DNA of 6,883 bases from an uncultured Alphaproteobacteria bacterium (GTDB lineage: Bacteria > Pseudomonadota > Alphaproteobacteria > Rs-D84). This document shows positions 1-5,739 of this stretch, piece after piece. The stretch spans positions 1 through 6,883 of the forward strand of contig CALARG010000015.1 in assembly GCA_937888635.1 (NCBI GenBank). Reading direction: 5' to 3'. The first letter of the stretch is position 1. Each line of letters begins with the position of its first letter. The translations under genes were made by a program, and so were the position numbers. The notes under the pieces were generated by a model, which did not search any database, was not told the DNA's origin, and saw only the letters and a list, made by a program, of their open reading frames with translations.

Positions 1-2
1 GA

Positions 3-67
3 TTAGTTGTTAGCATTGGTGTTGGGCATTTCCCCACACCCTAACCACTAGCCACACTAACAACTAA
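3..67 (+). promoter_or_regulatory. Inverted repeat upstream of rpoC with two competing pairings
   Basis: Bases 3-13 (TTAGTTGTTAG) are perfectly complementary to 57-67 (CTAACAACTAA), giving an 11-bp stem. Within it, 18-26 can pair with 32-40 (8 pairs, one mismatch, 5-nt loop). A near-copy of the right arm at 41-50 (CTAACCACTA, 9 of 10 identical to 57-66) can instead pair with 4-13, with one mismatch, stacking on the inner hairpin. The two outer pairings exclude each other. There is no T-run after either, so neither looks like an intrinsic terminator. The region is most likely the rpoB-rpoC gap. The first six bases, GAT TAG, could be the last codon and stop of rpoB, but too little is visible to say. 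A role in RNA processing or pausing is inference only. Confidence 0.45.
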
Positions 68-80
68 AAACTATTCTATT

Positions 81-86
81 AAGGAG
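81..86 (+). promoter_or_regulatory. rpoC ribosome binding site
   Basis: AAGGAG lies 9 bases upstream of the ATG at 96, a good Shine-Dalgarno match. It favours this ATG over the in-frame ATG at 105. Confidence 0.85.
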
Positions 87-95
87 CAAAAAATA

Positions 96-3000
96 ATGAG
101 CAATATGTTGCAAAAGATTTTTGGACAAATTGAAACCAAGGAACAGTTTGATGCCCTGCGTATCACAATTGCATCCCCCGAAGAAATTTTGTCCTGGTCC
201 CATGGCGAGGTAAAAAAACCAGAAACCATCAACTATCATTCTATGAAACCAGAAGCCGAAGGTCTGTTCTGTCAGCAGATTTTTGGTCCGGTCAAAGACT
301 ATGAATGTGCGTGTGGTAAGTATAAAAGAATCAAATTCCGTGGCGTTGTCTGTGAACGTTGCGGTGTAGAAGTTGGTTCTGCATCTGTTCGTCGTGAACG
401 TATGGGGCACATTAAATTGGCGATGCCTGTTGCGCACACATGGTTCCTGCGCGAAGGTAAAATCGCAACATTATTAAACAACCTGCCACAAAAGAAATTG
501 GAACAGGTTATCTCTTACGATGCATACATCGTTATTGAACCAGGTTTAACAAATCTGAAGCAGTATGATGTTATCAGCGAAGATGAATACCAGTCCGCTG
601 TTGAAGAATTTGGTGCAGACGCATTCCGCGTTGGCATTGGTGCCGAAGGTGTACGCAATATTATCGCGAATTTGGATATGGGCGATGAACGCACACGTCT
701 GCGTGCAGAATTGGCCGACACTAAATCCGAAGCCAAACGCAAGGCAATCATTAAACAATTAAAATTGGTTGAAGCATTCTTGGATTCCAAGACAGAACCT
801 GCATGGATGTTGCCGGACATCATTCCTGTTATTCCACCTGATATGCGTCCATTGGTCACATTGGATGCGGGGCATGTTGCGGCATCTGACCTGAATGATT
901 TGTATCGTCGTGTAATCATCCGTAATAATCGTTTGAAACGCTTTATGGAAATGCACGCGCCAGACATCATTATCCGCAACGAAAAACGCATGTTGCAAGA
1001 AGCGGTTGATTCATTGTTTGACAATGGGCACAAGGCCCGTCCAATGGTATCCCAGAACCGTCGTCCATTGAAATCATTGTCTGATTCATTGCGCGGTAAA
1101 TCTGGTCGTTTCCGTATGAACATGTTGGGTAAACGTGTTGACTATTCTGGTCGTTCGGTTATCGTATCTGGTCCGACATTAAAATTGCACCAGGTAGGAC
1201 TGCCAAAAACAATGGCACTGGAATTGTTCAAGCCATTCGTTTATGCACGTCTGTTGGCGGGTGATCATGCAAACACATTGAAAACTGCGCGCAAGATGGT
1301 TGAAAACGGCGAAGATATTGTATGGGAAATCCTGGAACAGGTTATTTATCAGCATCCTGTATTGTTGAACCGTGCGCCAACCTTGCACCGTTTGTCGTTG
1401 TTGGCATTTGAACCTGTGTTAATAGAGGGCAAGGCAATACGTCTGCATCCGTTGGTATGTTCTGGATTTAACGCTGACTTTGACGGTGACCAGATGTCTG
1501 TTCACGTTCCAATTTCATTAGAGGCACAATTAGAAGCGCGCACATTAATGTTGTCGTCTAACAATGTATTGTCGCCTGCAAATGGTGCGCCAATGATTGT
1601 TCCGTCCCAGGACATGGTATTGGGTGTTTACTACATTTCATTGATTAACGGTGAACATGATGAAAAGTCCCCACGCTTTGCCAGCATGGACGAAGTAAAA
1701 TTGGCACTGGAAAACAAGACAATTACATTGCACACACCAATTGTTGCGCGTATCAACGGTAAAATCTATAAAACAACCGCTGGTCGTATGATTTTGGGTG
1801 AATTACTGCCAAAGTCTGACAAGATGCCATTTGATTTGGTAAACAAAGTTATGCCACGCAGCGCAATTAAATCATTGTTGGCAACAACATATGAAAATTG
1901 TGGTGACAAGGCTATGATTTTATTGGCGGACGCCCTGAAAGACACTGGCTTTGAACAGGCGGCATTCAGTGGTATTTCAATTGGTTATGACGATATCGTT
2001 ATTCCAGCCGAAAAGAAAGACATGATTGCCCAGTCTGAAAAGGCAGCCGAAGAAATTGAAGAACAATATCAAAACGGTTTGTTGTCTGGTGGCGAACGTC
2101 ACAATAAACTGATTGACTTGTGGCAGAAAACAACCGATAAACTGGGTGATATGGCGTATGCTGCGCTGAGTAAATCAACTGGCGACAATTGGAATTCTAT
2201 CCACATGATGGCGTTATCCGAAGCTCGTGGCTCCAAGCGTCAGATTCAGCAGTTGGCGGGTATGCGTGGTATGATGCAGAAACCAGACGGTTCTATTATT
2301 GAAGTTCCAATTATTTCAAACTTTAAAGAAGGTTTGACCATGTCTGAATACTTTACATCCACCCACGGTGCGCGTAAAGGTATGTCGGATACTGCGTTGA
2401 AAACCGCTGACGCGGGGTATTTGACCCGTCGTTTGGTTGAATTGGCACAAAACACAGTTATTACTGAACACGATTGTGGCACAACAGAATATATTACTGC
2501 GAAACCGGTATATACGGGTTCAACACTGTCTGTTGCGCTGGGTGATGTGGTATTGGGACGCACTGCTGCCCATGACATTGTCCACCCAATCAGCAAAGAA
2601 GTAATTGTTCTTGCCGGTGAATTGATTACCAAGGCTGCAGCCAAGGCAATTAATGAATCTGGCCTGCCATCTGTTGATGTGCGCAGCGTACTGACATGTT
2701 GCAGTGACGGTCTGTGTGCAAAATGTTATGGTATGGACCTGTCGCGTAATGCATTGGTTCATGTCGGCGAAGCGGTTGGTGTTATCGCGGGCCAGTCTAT
2801 TGGTGAACCAGGGACTCAGTTGACATTGCGTACCTTCCACATTGGTGGTATTGCGGCTGGTGGTGCAGAAAGCCACTTTATTGAAGTTCCTGTCGCAGGT
2901 ACTGTAAAACTGGTTGATGTTAACACAATTACAAACAGCGCCGGCCGTGTTGTTGTATTAAGCCGCAATGGTAAACTGGCAATTGTGGATGCCGAAGGCA

Positions 3001-4205
3001 AAGAATTGTTCAGCAGTGCATTACCATACGCATCTATGTTGATTGTAAACGATGGTGACGCCGTTGAAAAGGGTGCCAAGGTTGCAGAATGGGATCCATA
3101 TTCCAACACAATCATCGCAGAAAAAGATGGTATTGTGAACTTTAATGACCTGATTGAAAATGTTTCATACCAAGAAGAAGTTGATTCTATGACTGGTATC
3201 GTCTCGCGCAAGGTTATTAACTGGAAAACAAACACCAAGAAGGCATTACAACCTGCAATCACATTAGTTGATGCGTCGGGTAATGTTATCAACCTGGGCG
3301 GTAAAAAGATTGCAGAATATATGTTGCCAATCTATTCCGTACTGAATGTTGCCAATGGTGACACTGTTGTTGCGGGTGACATTTTGGCGCGCATCCCTGT
3401 TCAGGCAAAGCGTACAGGCGACATTACCGGTGGTCTGCCACGCGTTAATGAATTGCTGGAAGTTCGTCGCCCAACCAATCCTGCATTGTTGGCAGAAATT
3501 GATGGTACAATTGAACTGGAAGATGCCAAGTCCAAGATTATCATTCGCATTGAACCAGACGATGGCACAGCACCGGTTGAATACGCCGTGCCAAAGGGGA
3601 CAAACCTGTTGGTTCGCAGCGGTGATGTCGTTAAAAAGGCTGAAAAATTGGTTGATGGTGACCCGGTACCTCAGGACATCCTGCGTATCTTGGGCCAGAA
3701 AGCCTTGGCAACATTTATGGTTGACCAGATTCAGCAGGTTTATCGTCTGCAGGGCGTGACTATCAATGACAAACATATTGAAATTCTGATACGTGAAATG
3801 ACGCGTCGCGTTGAAATCACAAACCCAGGTGACACAGGCTTCCTGATGGGCCAGGTTGTTGACCGTGTTGATTTTGAAGAAGAAAACGCACGTGTTGCAC
3901 GCGACAATGGTCGTCTGGCCGAGGCTTCTCAGGTCTTGGTTGGCCTGACCCGTGCATCCTTGACATCACGTTCATTTATTTCAAATGCTTCGTTCCAACA
4001 GACAACCAAGGTTCTGGTAGATGCCGCGATTTCCGGTTCAACCGACAAATTGGTTGGTATCAACGAAAACTTGATTGTTGGTCGTTTGATTCCAATTGGA
4101 ACAGGTGCCTATGTCCGTCGTGTACGCGAAATTGCACGCGAAGAAGAACGTGCAGAACGCCTGGCACGCGAAGGAAATGGCCAACAGCAGTTGTTGGATA
4201 TCTAA
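96..4205 (+). CDS. rpoC: DNA-directed RNA polymerase subunit beta'
   Basis: This is the catalytic largest subunit of RNA polymerase, acting in the cytoplasm with RpoA, RpoB, RpoZ and sigma. It has 1369 residues, slightly shorter than E. coli (1407). Visible in order: N-terminal zinc site C71, C73, C86, C89; lid and clamp coiled-coil that binds sigma, about 275-311; the LGKRVDYSGRSV switch segment; the Mg-binding NADFDGD motif with D461, D463 and D465; the F-loop around 709-729; the bridge helix, about 754-790; the second zinc site C794, C868, C874, C877; the trigger loop, about 900-918, with H915; a proteobacterial-type trigger-loop insertion (SI3), about 922-1106; then DITGGLPRV at 1109-1117 and the C-terminal domain. 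Oddities: E709 where the usual motif reads SGARGS, L911 where E. coli has Met, and a second zinc loop one residue short. It is probably cotranscribed with an rpoB lying just outside the window. The start is supported by AAGGAG at 81-86. No intein or frameshift was seen. Confidence 0.99.
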   Translation: MSNMLQKIFGQIETKEQFDALRITIASPEEILSWSHGEVKKPETINYHSMKPEAEGLFCQQIFGPVKDYECACGKYKRIKFRGVVCERCGVEVGSASVRRERMGHIKLAMPVAHTWFLREGKIATLLNNLPQKKLEQVISYDAYIVIEPGLTNLKQYDVISEDEYQSAVEEFGADAFRVGIGAEGVRNIIANLDMGDERTRLRAELADTKSEAKRKAIIKQLKLVEAFLDSKTEPAWMLPDIIPVIPPDMRPLVTLDAGHVAASDLNDLYRRVIIRNNRLKRFMEMHAPDIIIRNEKRMLQEAVDSLFDNGHKARPMVSQNRRPLKSLSDSLRGKSGRFRMNMLGKRVDYSGRSVIVSGPTLKLHQVGLPKTMALELFKPFVYARLLAGDHANTLKTARKMVENGEDIVWEILEQVIYQHPVLLNRAPTLHRLSLLAFEPVLIEGKAIRLHPLVCSGFNADFDGDQMSVHVPISLEAQLEARTLMLSSNNVLSPANGAPMIVPSQDMVLGVYYISLINGEHDEKSPRFASMDEVKLALENKTITLHTPIVARINGKIYKTTAGRMILGELLPKSDKMPFDLVNKVMPRSAIKSLLATTYENCGDKAMILLADALKDTGFEQAAFSGISIGYDDIVIPAEKKDMIAQSEKAAEEIEEQYQNGLLSGGERHNKLIDLWQKTTDKLGDMAYAALSKSTGDNWNSIHMMALSEARGSKRQIQQLAGMRGMMQKPDGSIIEVPIISNFKEGLTMSEYFTSTHGARKGMSDTALKTADAGYLTRRLVELAQNTVITEHDCGTTEYITAKPVYTGSTLSVALGDVVLGRTAAHDIVHPISKEVIVLAGELITKAAAKAINESGLPSVDVRSVLTCCSDGLCAKCYGMDLSRNALVHVGEAVGVIAGQSIGEPGTQLTLRTFHIGGIAAGGAESHFIEVPVAGTVKLVDVNTITNSAGRVVVLSRNGKLAIVDAEGKELFSSALPYASMLIVNDGDAVEKGAKVAEWDPYSNTIIAEKDGIVNFNDLIENVSYQEEVDSMTGIVSRKVINWKTNTKKALQPAITLVDASGNVINLGGKKIAEYMLPIYSVLNVANGDTVVAGDILARIPVQAKRTGDITGGLPRVNELLEVRRPTNPALLAEIDGTIELEDAKSKIIIRIEPDDGTAPVEYAVPKGTNLLVRSGDVVKKAEKLVDGDPVPQDILRILGQKALATFMVDQIQQVYRLQGVTINDKHIEILIREMTRRVEITNPGDTGFLMGQVVDRVDFEEENARVARDNGRLAEASQVLVGLTRASLTSRSFISNASFQQTTKVLVDAAISGSTDKLVGINENLIVGRLIPIGTGAYVRRVREIAREEERAERLAREGNGQQQLLDI

Positions 4206-4212
4206 GACAAAA

Positions 4213-4254
4213 ATACCCGCCTGGGGGCTTTCCCCAGGCAGGTATAAACTTTTT
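4213..4254 (+). terminator. Intrinsic terminator after rpoC
   Basis: The hairpin pairs 4213-4217 with 4241-4245 and 4219-4226 with 4232-4239 (core GCCTGGGG/CCCCAGGC), with a C-A mismatch at 4218/4240 and a 5-nt loop. Five Ts follow at 4250-4254, four bases after the stem. It lies 8 bases past the rpoC stop, so it probably ends the rpoBC transcript. The gap between stem and T-run makes it slightly imperfect, and some readthrough into rpmF is possible. Confidence 0.85.
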
Positions 4255-4263
4255 CTTGCAAAT
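4250..4263 (+). repeat. Terminator/promoter junction repeat, copy 1
   Basis: The 14-mer TTTTTCTTGCAAAT joins the T-run of the rpoC terminator to the -35 element of the rpmF promoter. An identical 14-mer sits in the same context at 5628-5641. Confidence 0.7.
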
Positions 4264-4283
4264 GCCCAGAATTTAGATAGAAT
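4256..4283 (+). promoter_or_regulatory. Predicted sigma70-type promoter for rpmF
   Basis: TTGCAA (4256-4261), 16 bases, then TAGAAT (4278-4283). Transcription would start near 4290, giving rpmF a leader of about 25 nt. The element follows the T-run of the rpoC terminator, a sensible place for a new start. A second AT-rich box, TATAAA at 4292-4297, lacks a good -35. The promoter is a prediction from consensus only, supported by the matching layout before rpsA. Confidence 0.6.
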
Positions 4284-4302
4284 AAGACAGTTATAAAATA
4301 AA

Positions 4303-4307
4303 AAGGA
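4303..4307 (+). promoter_or_regulatory. rpmF ribosome binding site
   Basis: AAGGA lies 6 bases before the ATG at 4314 and fixes the start of this short gene. Confidence 0.8.
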
Positions 4308-4313
4308 TATAAA

Positions 4314-4463
4314 ATGGCAACGCCAAAAAGTAAAACAAGTAAAGCACGTTCTGCACAGCGTCGTTCACATGATGCATTGTCTGTGATGCCATGCGGTGTA
4401 TGCAAAACATGTGGCGAAAAGAAGCGTCCACATCACGTTTGTCCTGCATGCGGTGCGAAATAA
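4314..4463 (+). CDS. rpmF: 50S ribosomal protein L32
   Basis: This is a small protein of the large ribosomal subunit, 49 residues long. It begins MATPKSKTSK, the family's typical basic N-terminus, followed by ARSAQRRSHDAL, which matches the conserved RRxHDAL stretch. A four-cysteine zinc ribbon follows: C30, C33, C43, C46, arranged CxxC-x9-CxxC, with an additional Cys at 27. L32 proteins usually have about 55-62 residues. This one stops three residues after the last zinc cysteine and so lacks the usual short C-terminal tail. There is no frameshift to explain it: the stop at 4461-4463 is followed by AT-rich sequence and the terminator stem. It has its own predicted promoter and good RBS and lies 71 bases upstream of plsX, its common partner in bacteria. 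Confidence 0.96.
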   Translation: MATPKSKTSKARSAQRRSHDALSVMPCGVCKTCGEKKRPHHVCPACGAK

Positions 4464-4483
4464 TTTAACATAAAAAGATATGG

Positions 4484-4527
4484 GCAGAAAAGGGCAGGGC
4501 ACAGGTTCATGCCTTTTCTGCTTTTTT
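4484..4527 (+). terminator. Terminator or attenuator hairpin between rpmF and plsX
   Basis: GCAGAAAAGG (4484-4493) pairs perfectly with CCTTTTCTGC (4512-4521). Two more pairs (4495-4496 with 4510-4511) follow across a bulged G at 4494, leaving a 13-nt loop. Six Ts (4522-4527) follow the stem directly. This is a canonical Rho-independent terminator, but it ends only 7 bases before the plsX ATG. Either plsX is expressed by partial readthrough (attenuation) or it has a promoter I cannot see. I found no convincing -10/-35 pair between the hairpin and the ATG. Confidence 0.8.
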
Positions 4528-4534
4528 ATAGACT

Positions 4535-5605
4535 ATGTCAGACGATAAAAAAATCATTTCAATTGATGCCATGGGCGGGGACAAAGGTCCGAACGCCGTT
4601 CTGGGTGGAATGAATCAGTATTTATATCAAAATGGCGAAGGCAAGGTTTTCTTTCGCGTATTTGGTGATGAAAAGAAATTACGCAAGTTATTGGCAAAGT
4701 ATCCACGCGTTTCCCGCAATTGCGAAGTGATTCATGCGCCAAATGTCATCAAACCCACGGACAAGGTTATGGATGTTCTGCGTCATGCCCAAGATACTTC
4801 TATGTACATGGCGATTAAGGATGTACGCGAAGGCAAATCCGCCGCAGTAATCAGCGCAGGCAATACCGGTATTTTGATGTCCTTGTCAAAATTGGCATTA
4901 AAGACGATTGATGGTATTTCGCGTCCTGCGATTACAACAATGTTGCCATCTGGTGCCGGCGACAGCCGGGTGGTTGTGCTGGACCTGGGGGCAAATGTTC
5001 AATGTGACGAAACGATATTGTTTGATTTTGCCGTTTTGGGCAGTGTTTATGCCGAAGTGGTCGGCCACATGCCAAAACCGAAATTGGGCGTTTTGAACAT
5101 CGGTTCCGAAGAAACCAAGGGCAATGAAACATTGGTTCATCTGAACAAGATTCTGACAGAAAACAAAGATAAATTGCCATACGAATATATTGGCTTTGTT
5201 GAAGGGAATGACATCAGTGCTGGCCGTGTCCAGGTTGTTGTGACCGACGGTTTTACCGGTAATATCGTATTAAAAACGGTTGAGGGGACCGCACGTCTGG
5301 TAAAACGCGTTGTTGTTGAAAATTTCAAGAAATCTGTTCTGGCAATAATTGGTGCGTTCTTCCTGATTCATGTGTTTAAAAGATTAAAACACAAAATTGA
5401 TCCGCGTTCTTATGCGGGCGCAACCTTCCTGGGGCTGCGCGGGTTTGCGGTAAAAACCCATGGGAACAGTGACGCATTGGCATTTGCAAATTCAATTGGT
5501 TATACCGTCAAATTGACCAAGGCAAACCTGAACGGTTTAATTGCCGAACGTGCGCGCGCGCTGGCCGATGTTCGTGCAACAATTAATGCCGAACCTGAAA
5601 AATAA
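4535..5605 (+). CDS. plsX: Phosphate acyltransferase PlsX
   Basis: PlsX converts acyl-ACP and phosphate to acyl-phosphate, the acyl donor used by the membrane enzyme PlsY to start phospholipid synthesis. It is a peripheral membrane enzyme. The protein has 356 residues, the same length as E. coli PlsX. Conserved segments: DAMGGDKGP (11-19), SAGNTG (107-112), LDLGAN (149-154), GSEETKGN (190-197), EGND (223-226), TDGFTGN (237-243) and LRGFAVKTHG (301-310). A notably hydrophobic stretch at about 268-281, flanked by lysines and arginines, may help it sit on the membrane (inference). The start is constrained: an in-frame TAG lies at 4529-4531 and the DAMGGD motif is near the N-terminus as in homologues. 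No Shine-Dalgarno is visible; the leader is the T-run of the preceding hairpin. fabH, the usual next gene, is absent; a terminator and rpsA follow. Confidence 0.98.
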   Translation: MSDDKKIISIDAMGGDKGPNAVLGGMNQYLYQNGEGKVFFRVFGDEKKLRKLLAKYPRVSRNCEVIHAPNVIKPTDKVMDVLRHAQDTSMYMAIKDVREGKSAAVISAGNTGILMSLSKLALKTIDGISRPAITTMLPSGAGDSRVVVLDLGANVQCDETILFDFAVLGSVYAEVVGHMPKPKLGVLNIGSEETKGNETLVHLNKILTENKDKLPYEYIGFVEGNDISAGRVQVVVTDGFTGNIVLKTVEGTARLVKRVVVENFKKSVLAIIGAFFLIHVFKRLKHKIDPRSYAGATFLGLRGFAVKTHGNSDALAFANSIGYTVKLTKANLNGLIAERARALADVRATINAEPEK

Positions 5606-5610
5606 ACACC

Positions 5611-5632
5611 CCGCCCAATCGGGCGGTTTTTT
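5611..5632 (+). terminator. Intrinsic terminator after plsX
   Basis: CCGCCC (5611-5616), loop AATC, GGGCGG (5621-5626), then six Ts (5627-5632). This compact GC-only stem begins 5 bases after the plsX stop. It should end the rpmF-plsX transcript and separate it from rpsA. Confidence 0.9.
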
Positions 5633-5641
5633 CTTGCAAAT
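5628..5641 (+). repeat. Terminator/promoter junction repeat, copy 2
   Basis: TTTTTCTTGCAAAT is identical to 4250-4263. It again joins a terminator T-run to a -35 element with a 16-base spacer. Confidence 0.7.
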
Positions 5642-5661
5642 TTCAAAAAGTTATATATAAT
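5634..5661 (+). promoter_or_regulatory. Predicted sigma70-type promoter for rpsA
   Basis: TTGCAA (5634-5639), 16 bases, then a perfect TATAAT (5656-5661) within a longer TA-rich run. The start of transcription would fall near 5667-5669, at the foot of the leader hairpin. The -35 element and spacing match the rpmF promoter exactly. The full -10 consensus suggests the stronger of the two, in keeping with an abundant ribosomal protein. Confidence 0.7.
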
Positions 5662-5666
5662 AATCC

Positions 5667-5739
5667 CTGACTTTGCGGGTGGGCGCAGGGTCAGTCCGAT
5701 TAACCCCACAAGACCTCGCTGTTCTAAAAAATATTGGCG
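5667..5739 (+). promoter_or_regulatory. Structured 5' leader of rpsA with possible pseudoknot
   Basis: CTGACTTTGC (5667-5676) pairs with GCAGGGTCAG (5685-5694) in a 10-bp stem with two G-U pairs. Its 8-nt loop (5677-5684, GGGTGGGC) contains GTGGG (5679-5683), complementary to CCCAC at 5705-5709. Together these form an H-type pseudoknot with connecting loops of about 2, 1 and 10 nt, which is sterically reasonable. A less structured A-rich stretch follows (5725-5734), then the first ATG at 5740. In E. coli, S1 represses its own mRNA through a structured leader without a strong Shine-Dalgarno. A similar role here is inference. It resembles no named RNA family that I recognise. Confidence 0.5.

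Noticed and set aside
1..44. C-terminal end of rpoB read in the frame ending at TAA 42-44
   Set aside because: The predicted residues (LVVSIGVGHFPTP) do not resemble an RpoB C-terminus. A stop at 4-6 (GAT TAG) is more plausible but cannot be confirmed from two codons.
515..1123. 202-codon open frame on the - strand inside rpoC
   Set aside because: It lies wholly within the conserved rpoC coding region, its translation resembles no family I know, and it has no promoter or RBS of its own. It is a by-product of rpoC codon use, as are the other antisense frames in rpoC, plsX and rpsA.
3346..3759. 137-codon open frame on the + strand, in another frame of rpoC
   Set aside because: The rpoC frame here carries conserved beta' motifs such as DITGGLPRV. 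The alternative frame has no recognisable features and no RBS.
4504..4532. Possible plsX promoter with -10 TATAGA at 4527-4532
   Set aside because: No acceptable -35 at 15-17 bases upstream, and transcription would begin near 4539, inside the plsX coding sequence.
5665..5739. Signal recognition particle RNA or another named small RNA in the plsX-rpsA gap
   Set aside because: The GGTCAG at 5689-5694 recalls the SRP RNA loop, but the diagnostic GGAAGG/AGCA segment is missing and there is no terminator before rpsA. It fits better as the rpsA leader.
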